Of a stretch of 64,000 nt of DNA, positions 42,623 to 51,854 are shown piece after piece. The stretch is from positions 1 through 64,000 of the forward strand of contig JAEZKC010000084.1 in the NCBI GenBank assembly GCA_023436205.1, in the 5' to 3' direction. Position numbers and translations under genes: made by a program. The notes beneath the pieces are model-generated. The model was not told the DNA's origin and did no database searches. It worked only from the letters and a program-made list of their open reading frames with translations. How positions within the stretch are numbered: position 1 is the stretch's first letter; every line of letters starts with the position of its first letter. The DNA comes from Fibrobacterota bacterium (GTDB lineage: Bacteria; Fibrobacterota; Chitinivibrionia; Chitinivibrionales; Chitinispirillaceae).

Positions 42623-44401
42623 ATGGGTCTTTCAACACTTAAGATGGCGGGGTTGGCCGCACTGGCAGCCTCAACGGGTCTGTTCGCAGACGCGCTGTTT
42701 GACAACCATTCTGACGGTACCAATCAGAATGAATTCGAGTATTACTGGTACTACTATGATGACAACGCCGGTATGGGTGCAGATGACCGCCCCCTGAAGG
42801 CACCCACATCTACACCTTCAGTGATTGATGTTCCCTACACCGAAGGTCCCCGTCATTTCAAGGCTTATCCTACTCTTGAGCCTGATATGAGCGATTCCTG
42901 GACTGTTAAAACTTACAAGTTCACCCTGGCTGAAGAAGCCGGCGACCAGTATGCCACCATGCCGTTCACCTTCGGAAGCACTTGGAAGACATCCTGGGGT
43001 ATAGCACAGCCCTACGTAGGTATCGGTTCCATGCTGAGCAAGGAAGGTAGTTCACTGGATTTGAGCGCAGCTTCAGCTGTAAGATTCAAGATCAGATCCC
43101 GTCAAAATGAGCTGTCTGTCAATTTCAAGATTCAGACTCTTGATATCGACCAGTATTCCATGGTTTCTGCCCCTCCAGGAAACGCGTTCGGTTACTGGGC
43201 CAAAATGGTGACTGTTACTCCTGAATGGTCAGTAATTGAAGTCAGCATTGCCGAACTGGCACAGCCCGGTTGGGCCAAGGCTTTCGAGCCCATGGCTATC
43301 AATCAGGCCACCAAGTTTGCCTGGGAAGTACCGAAGGAATTCAACCTGACAGTGGACAAAGACACTCTTGATATCGATGATATCGAAGTGGTGGGTCCCA
43401 GTTTCTCTTTCGTTTCTCCTTTCATGCATACTGCAAATGTTGACAAGTCAGTCCTTCCTACCAGCAAAGTTTTTGCTAATTTCGAAACCGTCCCCTACAA
43501 CTACCAGCCTGATCGCAAGACCTACTGGTACGCCTACAACGATGTAGAAATTAATGGAAATTCCTCTGTCACCTACGGTGCAGCTCAGGACGCAGAAACT
43601 GGTCGCCTCGGCATCCAGTTCGAAGATGGTACAGGTACAGATGGAGCAGGTCAGGGTGCAGCTCTTGAGTTCTCACTCGGTGACCCCATTCCTCAGGGCG
43701 ATGTACTGGTACAGGGCTTTGTGGGTATCGGTATAAACCTGTACGATTCAGCCAATGTGAAGTACTGGGATGCAGCTGCTGAAGGTGTAACAAGCGTTTA
43801 TTTCCATTACATCCTCGACGGTGATGCAAAGTGCCTTTCTCTGGAAGTCAGCGACATCAATGATGTTGGTGATGCAGACAATCCGACCAGAAAAGACACC
43901 CGCGGTTCAGGTATTGTGAACTTCATCAATTTGCCTCCTACAGGTTCTGAATGGAAAGCGGTTCAGGTTCTTCTTAGCGACCTCAAGATGCATGATGACT
44001 GGGACGGAGCCAACCCAATCGCTCTCGACATGACCAAGCTGGCCAAAATCCAGTGGAAGGTTCAGGGCGGCAAGGGCGTGAGCGGTTTCTTCGCCATCGA
44101 CAACATTTATTTTGATAGCAATGGTCCTATCCCTGTAATTCACAGCAGAGCTGCCAAGACATCCGGTTTCAAAACCACACTGTCCAATGGCAAGATCAAT
44201 GTCAGCCTGAACAGTGTTGCCAAGGGAACCGTAAGCCTGGTTAACACCAAGGGTATGGTTGTGAGAACAGCTTCCGTTGCCAAGAACGTCGGTTTCTCCA
44301 CAAAGGCACTTCCTGCGGGAACCTACTTTGTGAAGGTAAACGGTTTCGACGCTAAGGGCAAGGCAGTTGCGATGCAGTCAGTGATTAATTTTGTGAAGTA
44401 A
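42623..44401 (+). CDS. Secreted tandem CBM11-like protein with sorting domain
   Basis: A 592-aa exported protein with no catalytic domain. Signal peptide about 1-24 (ends GLFAD). Two jelly-roll modules of the CBM11-like kind: the first about 25-272, closing with LDIDDIEVVGPSF; the second about 288-510, with FANFETVPYN at its start and FFAIDNIYFDS at its end. The C-terminal domain (GKINVSLNSVAKGTVSLVNT, LPAGTYFVKVNG, INFVK) is the family sorting domain. The composition is G+C-richer in codon third positions than flanking genes, consistent with high expression. It is divergent from the cellulase operon and ends at a strong terminator. A surface cellulose-binding protein is the likely role. Confidence 0.82.
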   Translation: MGLSTLKMAGLAALAASTGLFADALFDNHSDGTNQNEFEYYWYYYDDNAGMGADDRPLKAPTSTPSVIDVPYTEGPRHFKAYPTLEPDMSDSWTVKTYKFTLAEEAGDQYATMPFTFGSTWKTSWGIAQPYVGIGSMLSKEGSSLDLSAASAVRFKIRSRQNELSVNFKIQTLDIDQYSMVSAPPGNAFGYWAKMVTVTPEWSVIEVSIAELAQPGWAKAFEPMAINQATKFAWEVPKEFNLTVDKDTLDIDDIEVVGPSFSFVSPFMHTANVDKSVLPTSKVFANFETVPYNYQPDRKTYWYAYNDVEINGNSSVTYGAAQDAETGRLGIQFEDGTGTDGAGQGAALEFSLGDPIPQGDVLVQGFVGIGINLYDSANVKYWDAAAEGVTSVYFHYILDGDAKCLSLEVSDINDVGDADNPTRKDTRGSGIVNFINLPPTGSEWKAVQVLLSDLKMHDDWDGANPIALDMTKLAKIQWKVQGGKGVSGFFAIDNIYFDSNGPIPVIHSRAAKTSGFKTTLSNGKINVSLNSVAKGTVSLVNTKGMVVRTASVAKNVGFSTKALPAGTYFVKVNGFDAKGKAVAMQSVINFVK

Positions 44402-44434
44402 GTTCTGGTAAGACAGGACTTGTGGAAGTAGGAG

Positions 44435-44460
44435 GGGCGCGCAAGCGCCCTTCTTTTTTT
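44435..44460 (+). terminator. Intrinsic terminator of the tandem-CBM gene
   Basis: GGGCGC-GCAA-GCGCCC forms a perfect 6-bp stem with a GNRA-like loop, followed by TTCTTTTTTT. It begins 34 bases after the stop. Confidence 0.92.
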
Positions 44461-44468
44461 TGGGGGGA

Positions 44469-44540
44469 GGGTCTCTCGGGAGGGTCGCTCGTAGATGAAA
44501 TAAGGATACCCCCCTATTTCACCCTTGAGAGGCCCGGAAT
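44469..44540. repeat. REP-like palindrome upstream of the RAYT gene
   Basis: A compact foldable block. The tetranucleotide GTAG (44491-44494) is followed by the imperfect palindrome TGAAATAAGG / CCTATTTCA (44496-44505 with 44513-44521, one bulge). An outer stem GGGTCTCTC (44469-44477) pairs with GAGAGGCCC (44527-44535). GTAG followed by a hairpin is the form of REP elements mobilised by RAYT transposases. A related copy lies on the other side of the transposase. Confidence 0.6.
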
Positions 44541-44580
44541 TTGCAAGGTAAATTCCCACACCCTCAAAAAGGAGCTCCAC

Positions 44581-45558
44581 ATGGCCTCTAATCCCAGAAT
44601 CTCAGCTCCCGATGTCTTTTATCATATCACCGCTAGAGGTATACCCGAAAGAAACATCTTCCCCACCCCAGCTCTTAAACGCTATTTCCTTATCCAGCTC
44701 GCCATCACCCTCAAACAGTACTCATTCACTTGTATTGGCTGGTCTCTACAAAAAGACCATTATCATCTGATCGTTAAATCCGATTCCCATTGTATCAGCA
44801 GTATGATGCAAAGACTTAATTCAGTTTATGCCAGAAAATTCAATTCTGAAAATGACCGCAAAGGTGTTGTGTTTTACCGACGATTTGCCTCCATTATTGT
44901 ACAGGATACCTCTCTTCGAGAACTTATACGCTATGTCCACCTTAATCCGGTTCGCTGTGGAAACTGCAAAATGGAAGAATTGGATCATTACGAATGGAGC
45001 GGACATAGTGCCGTTCAGGGTAATTGCCAGAGTGAATTTCTTGATAAAGAAGAGTTACTGAAGCTGTTTGGCCCGGAAGAGGCGTTAACAAATTACAGCA
45101 GCTTTCTTAAAGAAACGGCTCCAGATTGCTCGCAAGATGAAATCGTAGCCCATGTCAGAATCGCTAATCAGAGTTGTCAAAATTGCGAATGCCAGGAAAA
45201 CTGGGTGTATGGTGATAACGAATTTGTGAGAAAGGTCTTACTTAAAAGCCAAATTCTCCGCACGGCGCTAGCCCGCCATCAATCACTCAACATTTCCAGA
45301 GAAAAACTTCATAAACTGGTTGAAAAAGTCACAAAAGTACCTGCAGACGCTATCCTGCATCACTCCAGAGCGAATATCAAATCAACCGCCCGGGCACTTT
45401 TTGCATTTGCTGGTGTTTACCTTCTTGATTATTCCGCCAAAATCTTGGCCAAATATTTAGGAGTAAGTTGTTCCGCAGTGTCAAAGATGATCGCCAGGTT
45501 TCGTAATGATCCCCAAGGGCTAAAACTCGTGGAGCAGATTAGAGTTGAACTGATGTAG
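44581..45558 (+). CDS. REP-associated tyrosine transposase (RAYT, Y1_Tnp family)
   Basis: A 325-aa HUH-type single-strand DNA transposase/nickase of the RAYT group. The metal-binding pair is in KDHYHLIVK (His-x-His); FYHITARG and the catalytic Tyr in NSVYARKFN follow the family pattern, as does LIRYVHLNPVR. The C-terminal 110 residues resemble DnaA domain IV-type DNA binding: ISREKLHKLVEKV, STARALFAFAGVYL and LGVSCSAVSKMIARF. ATG 44581 was chosen because of GGAG just upstream; the open frame extends to 44422 through the REP block. REP-like palindromes flank it on both sides. RAYTs are usually single-copy domesticated enzymes that spread REP sequences and lack terminal insertion-sequence ends. 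Confidence 0.9.
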   Translation: MASNPRISAPDVFYHITARGIPERNIFPTPALKRYFLIQLAITLKQYSFTCIGWSLQKDHYHLIVKSDSHCISSMMQRLNSVYARKFNSENDRKGVVFYRRFASIIVQDTSLRELIRYVHLNPVRCGNCKMEELDHYEWSGHSAVQGNCQSEFLDKEELLKLFGPEEALTNYSSFLKETAPDCSQDEIVAHVRIANQSCQNCECQENWVYGDNEFVRKVLLKSQILRTALARHQSLNISREKLHKLVEKVTKVPADAILHHSRANIKSTARALFAFAGVYLLDYSAKILAKYLGVSCSAVSKMIARFRNDPQGLKLVEQIRVELM

Positions 45559-45756
45559 CTTGTTACGACTCAGTAGTAACTTCTGCTTATGATCATTTCT
45601 GGAATTAACAGTCCGGCCAGTGTGACTATTGACTTAAACAGAGTTTTCATCCGCTAGTGTACACACGATCGCTTTATTCAAGCATTGACTTAAAGGGATT
45701 CATCAAAAAACGAGCTCCGAAATGAAAACGCGGCACCCTCTTCCATCTTACTTGAA

Positions 45757-45786
45757 GGTGAAATAAGCATATACCCTTAATTCACC
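45757..45786. repeat. REP-like palindrome downstream of the RAYT gene
   Basis: GGTGAAATAAGC (45757-45768) pairs with CCTTAATTCACC (45775-45786), 10 of 12 pairs. The block TGAAATAAG...(C/T)TTGAGA...GAAT repeats that at 44496-44540 in the same orientation. It ends 11 bases from the stop of the convergent TolB/PorV-like gene and might also end that transcript. Confidence 0.6.
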
Positions 45787-45797
45787 TTTGAGAAATC

Positions 45798-47306
45798 TCA
45801 GAATCCCGCGCGTACCGACACATTCACCACTGGAAAAAGCGTCAACGTGTTATACTCATACGCCGCATCCAAATGAAGTTCTCGCCCTATCACCGGCTCC
45901 GTCTCAAGCCTGAACCCCAGCCCTCCAGTCAACTTCCACCAGGTAGCTTCCTCATTGAGAATCTCTCTCTGTAAGCCAACCCTCAGCGATATCAGCCGAT
46001 ACATTTCATATTCAATACCGCCGGACATGATCCACGGCTGATCAGAATGAAGAGGTATCTGCCCTTCTGCGATTAAGAAACCCGCATAACCAGCTTTGAA
46101 TGAGCCACCCATGTGTAATGTGGATGCATTAGCTTCATAGTACCGTTCACCAGTGGTTTTGTTTTTCCATCTGTTTACGAAAGGAACATCACGCAGAAGA
46201 AGTCCATAACGGATTCGTTCGTTAAGTTCCCACATGAAACCCAGATCAATTCCTGCACCAAAAGAGTTGCCCTCCGGAGAATCAAGTGACAGCTGTTTTA
46301 CAGAACTGCCGGAGAGTTTTACAGTTGCACCAACCGAGAAGGGCCTCAAGAGTAAATTCTGATTGAATCGATACGCCAATGCGGTTGCAAAGTACAATTC
46401 AGCAAGAGCTCCATCTCTGTCAGCGGAATAAAAAAGCGCATTTCCAAATCCAATTTCCCGGGTAGCCTTATTGGCATAGGATACAGCCAGCAAATCAATG
46501 CCGAAACGATGTTGATAACCAGCAGCAACTTCCTGTCCGGCCACCCAGGCCATGCCCGCCGGATTGTACAGTACACCATAGGCATCGTCGGAAGCAGCCA
46601 CGTATGCATTTGCCAAAGCTGCGGGACGGGCAAACATTGGAATCTGATCTGCTGAAGATGCAATACCTGACAGCGGGTCATCTACATACAAATATTGTGC
46701 ATCGGACTTTACTCCACCTACACCATAGTTGAATGCGTTATACACCAACCCACTCCCCTGCACCAGGGATGAAGATATAATTAACTGTTTGAGATTGTTT
46801 ATTTGCGGACCGTAATATTCCTTTACAGCACTTTTTTCTGTCAATCCATGAATTCGAGCCACAGCCGCAGAAAGAACATCATCCGCAGATGAACCCGGGA
46901 CTCCCTCGATGCTCACCTGTTCAACAGTCAACCCCATGACTACATCGATAAGAAAAAGTCGTATGCCACTCTTTTCAGAATTAACATCGACTGAACCGTA
47001 AATCATCCTATCCATTTGCAGTGCTCTACCTATATCCAGCACACAACGCGGATCTCTGCAGATCCGAGGCATTTTGATATGCACTTCAGCTAATCCGCTG
47101 CTGAGCGCCTCCGGCTTATTAACTTCATAAAACCCCATCTCACTTAATTTAGAGGCAAGCGATTCAGTCACCTTGTTTGCAAGTTCATTCTGACCGGTAA
47201 AAGATTCCAAAGCCAAAACACCGATTTTCACTTTAGATTCACCGGCTAATGCCACAACGGATAATAAAACTAGCGCCAAACCGGCCGCCTTTAAAATTGA
47301 TTTCAC
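45798..47306 (-). CDS. Outer-membrane protein: TolB-like N-domain plus PorV-type barrel
   Basis: A 502-aa exported protein. The signal peptide (MKSILKAAGLALVLLSVVALA) is followed by a TolB/CsgG-like alpha/beta domain (about 27-165: VKIGVLALESFTGQNELANK, LASKLSEMGFYEV, MIYGSVDV) and, after a linker, a beta-barrel that begins ARPAALANAYVAASDDAYGVLYNPAGMAW, the signature of the PorV/UPF0164/FadL-like barrels, and ends in a C-terminal Phe. I use GTG 47306 because GGAGGT lies just upstream and the signal peptide begins there; the frame extends to 47339. PorV-type barrels take part in protein export and surface attachment in the T9SS; here a role with the giant protein encoded upstream is likely. 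It is the last gene of a three-gene operon. Confidence 0.8.
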   Translation of the reverse strand: MKSILKAAGLALVLLSVVALAGESKVKIGVLALESFTGQNELANKVTESLASKLSEMGFYEVNKPEALSSGLAEVHIKMPRICRDPRCVLDIGRALQMDRMIYGSVDVNSEKSGIRLFLIDVVMGLTVEQVSIEGVPGSSADDVLSAAVARIHGLTEKSAVKEYYGPQINNLKQLIISSSLVQGSGLVYNAFNYGVGGVKSDAQYLYVDDPLSGIASSADQIPMFARPAALANAYVAASDDAYGVLYNPAGMAWVAGQEVAAGYQHRFGIDLLAVSYANKATREIGFGNALFYSADRDGALAELYFATALAYRFNQNLLLRPFSVGATVKLSGSSVKQLSLDSPEGNSFGAGIDLGFMWELNERIRYGLLLRDVPFVNRWKNKTTGERYYEANASTLHMGGSFKAGYAGFLIAEGQIPLHSDQPWIMSGGIEYEMYRLISLRVGLQREILNEEATWWKLTGGLGFRLETEPVIGRELHLDAAYEYNTLTLFPVVNVSVRAGF

Positions 47307-47343
47307 ACAGACCTCCGAAGTTCGCTCAAAACCATTCACCTGG

Positions 47344-50300
47344 TCACTTCATAAGAACTACAGGTTTCATGTACTTGACTTCTTTACCTTTGATATCCCG
47401 AATAACTATCATGACAAAATAACGTCCGTTTCTGCACATTGACCCATAAGTGATTCCGCCATCAGGCAATTCAGGATTCCAGACCTCTTCTCTATTGTTG
47501 GTTTTACCATTCCACCAGACCCGATGCTCCCCTACTGCAACGTTAAGCATTTCAACAGCCCACACTCTTTGCCCCGTTGCGGTATATATGTGCATTTTTA
47601 CATTGGGTACCCGCTCCTCAGGAGCCTCAATTCGGAATTTGATACAGGTGCCAAATGGTGCATCCGCTCCGTATTCCTTAACGGGTCTGATATACGGGGA
47701 AAATGGATTAGGTGATACACTCAGGCTTCCCTCCAGTTCTCCAGGCTGCGATACAATGGCATAACGGGAGAAATGGGTTAACCCGGCGCTCACAGTCTTC
47801 CCATCTGAAGAAATTTTGCTGTTAGGCAAAGACACCCATTTTAAACTGTCATCATTCCAACGGGCTATCCAGAATTGCTTAGTTCCCAGTGCAGCTTCTT
47901 TTCTCATCTTTTCAGGAATGTCAAGAATCAACCTTATGCTGTCCACTGATAAATTCAGGGATATATTAGACAGCTGTGTAATATCATAAGCAATGCTATC
48001 CACCATGCGCCTTTCACCATATCCCCGCTTCATCTGATTTCGCATGTCTGGCAATGAAACATCAAGCAGCCCGAAATCACCTTCACCTATAGCATTGGGC
48101 GGGAAAATCACTCTCATTCCCTTCAGATTTCCGGAAGTATCGGCTGTTGCCTTATGAGAGAGCATGTGAAGAACACAAAGACCGGCTTCTAAAATACCGA
48201 GAGCTTTGTTTTGTGCCTGGTACTCACCGGAAACGATACCATTGGAAGCTATCACCCTCACACGCCCGACAAAATTCCGAGCAGGTTTGAATGATCCGGT
48301 TTTAGAAATTGTTCCTGCACTGGAAGGCTGTATACTCCATTGCGGAGAAATTGCAACCTCATTTCCGGCAGCATCTTTTCCAATCGCCCTAAATTCTGCC
48401 ACATCGTACCCGGAGGTTGTAACCGGGTTTGGAGCCTTGAAGTCAATTCGTTCGACACTTATCGTATGTAATTCAGAACCGCTAACTAGAAATTTGACGG
48501 TGTCCCTTTTAGATATACCACTTGCAATTTTTATTTTTGATGTATCCACTGTGGCTATCAGCAGCACCGGCTCATTTATTGATGATGAGGAGGTTTTGAC
48601 TGTCACTCCCAGCCCGGAATTCAGGGTCTCTATCCTGCATCCGCTTGCATTCGACAGACTCCATGTAATTCCATCCGGTTTCAAATTCGTAAATGGTATA
48701 AAAGAGGAGCTGTAAAAAGCCCGTACTTCAAAAGCAGCACTGTACGATGCGGGGAGAATCAGGGATTCATCAGATGAAGCAGGGATTATTTCAAATCTGG
48801 AGACAACTGTTGAATCAGGTTTTACAAAAGTATTGAAAAGCTGTTTACTGTAACCGTAAACATCCTTTCCCTTGTAAGCTTTAAAGTAATAGAAGAGTTT
48901 ACAACCATCTTTTCCCGGAGTAACGAGAAACTGATATACGCTGTCTGGTGATGAATTTTTCAAGGAAGAATAATTGAGGACTCCCTCGTTCCTGAAGAAA
49001 ACTGCAGCCGAGTCCAGCTGAATCGCCGATTTGATTTTCAAAGTTACCTGACCGGCTACTGGTTTGAGTGTATCAGCTGAGATGTGCACAACAGGAAAAC
49101 TTATCAATTCTGAATGAGAAATTACGGTATCTGCAAGTGTAAAACTGCGATAGGAAAGATCGATGATACTATCCGCCACCGCATCTGCTTCAATATTATA
49201 AACTCCCGGACCCGCTGAGGTGAGAGAATCTTTGAAAGCGACAGTCTTCACAACAGGAGACAGGATTTTTATTGAACCCGATCCCGAATAGCCATTGATT
49301 TGAAACTTGAGTGTTTTTGATCCAGGGGACATAAATAAATTGTGAGAAGCTGGCTCAGGCTTTCCATCCGCCACTAACAGACTTTTCCCCGGAAACAGAC
49401 TATCAAGAAAGAGTCCGTCTCTTCCCGCTTTTATTTCATATACTCCATCTGGTATTCCTTTTATTTCATAATAGCCATCCAGTAAACTTTTTGTAGTTGC
49501 GATGATTTTGTTCTGAACTGCATCGTAAACAACAATATTTACATTTCCTTCTGCAGTCCCGTCCATCATTTTAACCTTTCCGGAAATGACAGCCAGGCTT
49601 CGAAGTGTATCCTGAAAACTGATCGTGCTTTTGGGCACAGTTACGATAGTATCGCCATCACCGGTATTGGAATATCCTGGTGCGGAAGAACTTACCAGAA
49701 ATGTTCTGTTTCCCGGAAGGCTCAGACTAAATTGACCGAAAGTAGCATCGGATGTGGCAACAAATGTGTCCGACGGAGAACTAACGTCTGTAAATTTAAC
49801 CCTGGCAGAAGGGATAGCAGCAGATAAAAACTGGGTACCCACCCAGGTCTCACCGACAATGGATCCATTTACAAGTGCAGCCCCCGGGCTCAAAGTGATA
49901 TTGAGTGTACGTGAACCGGATATGATCAGCGAAGAATTATACGAACTAAAACCTGCTTTCTCTGCAATAATGGTATACGTTCCCGTAGGTACCGAAAAGG
50001 AAAACGCCCCGCTCTGCGGTGTTGAAGGAACCTCATCCATTGTAACCCCATCCTTCATCAGCTTCAATTTTACTCCGATTATCGCGTCTCCATCAGAATT
50101 CTTTACTATGCCTGAAAGTATATAGGGATTTTCCTCAATAACCGTTGTCCCGCAACTGTAATTCTGTCCGGAGGTTAAGGTGATTTTTACAGGAGTGGAA
50201 GATTTATACCCAGCTTTTTCCACCCGGTAAGTCCAATCGGCTCCCTTGCAGTTCAATGAAAAATTTCCAAGTGCATCTGTGAATCCCTGTATACTGTCAC

Positions 50301-51831
50301 CATATTCTGAAAGCGCGATAACACTGGCCAGATTGACAGGCTTGCCTCCCTTATCGGAAACTTTACCATACATGGTTGCTTCAGGTCGGGTCAGATACAG
50401 AGTATCATTGCTGACTCCCTTGTCGGTGATAACCACGGTTTTACTGCTCTGTTCAAATCCACTTTTTACAGCAGTAACCCTGTAAGTGCCGACGGGGCGG
50501 GAGCGACTGAGATTTCCGTCGAGATCAGTATAAAAAGCCAGTGGTGCCTCCATGGGGCCCTGAATCACCTCAACCTTAACTTCCACCAATCCGACAGGTG
50601 AAATCACCTTCTGAGTTGCACTACCCTGAACAACGGTCATCTTCTCCCTTGTGCAGATGTTCATTGTGCCAGCCGGAGCAGCGTATTCAAAACTGGAGGT
50701 ATCACCGGCTGTTCCGGCACCTTTGTTATCCAAAGCGATAACATTCCAGAGGTATCTGCCTCCGGTAAGAGTTGCCGCTGCATTGATATTGGCTTTCAGA
50801 GTATCCGTTGACTTTTTGGCACTGTTGGTCACAGTGGTCTCCCAAACCAGCATATAACCGCCCATTCCCTGTATTTCCGACCACATGTACATGTTTACTC
50901 GGTAAGAATTAGCGAGGGTATCAATGTTTGTCCATTTAAAATCAAATGTGGGATTGGAAACGGTCGTCAGCTTCTGTTTAACTGGATAGGTATTTACAGG
51001 CTTCTTAAGTGGCACACCGGAAACTCTGAATTCCCCCACTGGCAGAGAAACTTTCGGAGAGGAAAATGCCACATGGTTGCCATAATTATTCAGTACTATC
51101 CAGGTGTAGCGCTTTCCCGGAGAGAACGGAGGAGGCGTTGCGGTGAGCGTTTTTGAAGGGTCAGGAGTTCCATAGGTAATCTGAGTATTTGGAGTGATTG
51201 CCTGCCACACCACACTCAGGCCGGAAACGTTAATAGTACCACTTGAGGAATCGACAGCTATGGGCTGATCGGACAATATCACATGATAATAGGGTACCCC
51301 CGGATTTGCATCCCAGGTGAATGTGGGGGTCAGATTGGAAATGGAGCCGCTGGGACTTTTCCATTTCACGGGATTGGGACTCTCAACTATCACTTGAAAC
51401 TCATTGGAAACGAGAGTATCATGTTGCATCGGCCAAGCCACGACGCAGTAGAAAACTCCGATTCCCATATCTTTCTGGTCTGCTGGACGGAAAGCAGTTC
51501 CCCTTTTTAAAGGAGATTCCCTGAAATACACATTGTCCAGAACTTGTTTTGAAACCGAGTCAACAGCTGGAACAGTAACTTTATAACGGTAGTTTGAGAG
51601 CTTGCCACCTCCGGGAGAGCGGTCGAAATAAATTCTGCCCGAGTCAGGAGCCAAATAAGTAGGATCCAGAGGATTCCTGCTTACACCTGTCCACTTGACC
51701 CATAAGACCTGACTTGCAGGCTTAGCTCCAATGGGCGCCTCCACCAAAATGTAATCGGTTGTGAACTGTGCCACTGCCTGCATACTGACAAGCAGAAGAA
51801 AGAACAAAACGGGCATTAATCTCTTGAACAT
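47344..51831 (-). CDS. Giant secreted protein with carboxypeptidase-regulatory repeats
   Basis: A 1495-aa exported protein with no catalytic domain that I can see. Signal peptide MFKRLMPVLFFLLLVSMQAVA, then fibronectin/Ig-like domains (about 30-400), four to five carboxypeptidase-regulatory-like domains (about 410-860; for example VSDKGGKPVNLASVIALSEYG, ILSGIVKNSDGDAIIGVKLKL), further Ig-like domains (860-1250), a ZU5-like or SLH-less beta region and a FlgD-type Ig domain at the C-terminus (VKMHIYTATGQRVWAVEM, GEHRVWWNGKT, NGRYFVMIVI). ATG 51831 has AGGA eight bases upstream; ATG 51855 would overlap the upstream stop. Such proteins are usually surface fibres or adhesins; this one is between two outer-membrane barrels. 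Confidence 0.8.
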   Translation of the reverse strand: MFKRLMPVLFFLLLVSMQAVAQFTTDYILVEAPIGAKPASQVLWVKWTGVSRNPLDPTYLAPDSGRIYFDRSPGGGKLSNYRYKVTVPAVDSVSKQVLDNVYFRESPLKRGTAFRPADQKDMGIGVFYCVVAWPMQHDTLVSNEFQVIVESPNPVKWKSPSGSISNLTPTFTWDANPGVPYYHVILSDQPIAVDSSSGTINVSGLSVVWQAITPNTQITYGTPDPSKTLTATPPPFSPGKRYTWIVLNNYGNHVAFSSPKVSLPVGEFRVSGVPLKKPVNTYPVKQKLTTVSNPTFDFKWTNIDTLANSYRVNMYMWSEIQGMGGYMLVWETTVTNSAKKSTDTLKANINAAATLTGGRYLWNVIALDNKGAGTAGDTSSFEYAAPAGTMNICTREKMTVVQGSATQKVISPVGLVEVKVEVIQGPMEAPLAFYTDLDGNLSRSRPVGTYRVTAVKSGFEQSSKTVVITDKGVSNDTLYLTRPEATMYGKVSDKGGKPVNLASVIALSEYGDSIQGFTDALGNFSLNCKGADWTYRVEKAGYKSSTPVKITLTSGQNYSCGTTVIEENPYILSGIVKNSDGDAIIGVKLKLMKDGVTMDEVPSTPQSGAFSFSVPTGTYTIIAEKAGFSSYNSSLIISGSRTLNITLSPGAALVNGSIVGETWVGTQFLSAAIPSARVKFTDVSSPSDTFVATSDATFGQFSLSLPGNRTFLVSSSAPGYSNTGDGDTIVTVPKSTISFQDTLRSLAVISGKVKMMDGTAEGNVNIVVYDAVQNKIIATTKSLLDGYYEIKGIPDGVYEIKAGRDGLFLDSLFPGKSLLVADGKPEPASHNLFMSPGSKTLKFQINGYSGSGSIKILSPVVKTVAFKDSLTSAGPGVYNIEADAVADSIIDLSYRSFTLADTVISHSELISFPVVHISADTLKPVAGQVTLKIKSAIQLDSAAVFFRNEGVLNYSSLKNSSPDSVYQFLVTPGKDGCKLFYYFKAYKGKDVYGYSKQLFNTFVKPDSTVVSRFEIIPASSDESLILPASYSAAFEVRAFYSSSFIPFTNLKPDGITWSLSNASGCRIETLNSGLGVTVKTSSSSINEPVLLIATVDTSKIKIASGISKRDTVKFLVSGSELHTISVERIDFKAPNPVTTSGYDVAEFRAIGKDAAGNEVAISPQWSIQPSSAGTISKTGSFKPARNFVGRVRVIASNGIVSGEYQAQNKALGILEAGLCVLHMLSHKATADTSGNLKGMRVIFPPNAIGEGDFGLLDVSLPDMRNQMKRGYGERRMVDSIAYDITQLSNISLNLSVDSIRLILDIPEKMRKEAALGTKQFWIARWNDDSLKWVSLPNSKISSDGKTVSAGLTHFSRYAIVSQPGELEGSLSVSPNPFSPYIRPVKEYGADAPFGTCIKFRIEAPEERVPNVKMHIYTATGQRVWAVEMLNVAVGEHRVWWNGKTNNREEVWNPELPDGGITYGSMCRNGRYFVMIVIRDIKGKEVKYMKPVVLMK

Positions 51832-51854
51832 GTATATGATCCTTTCAAAACTCA

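Noticed and set aside
44422..44580. Upstream extension of the RAYT frame
   Set aside because: It passes through the terminator and the REP-like block; the ATG at 44581 has its own ribosome site and begins the family sequence.
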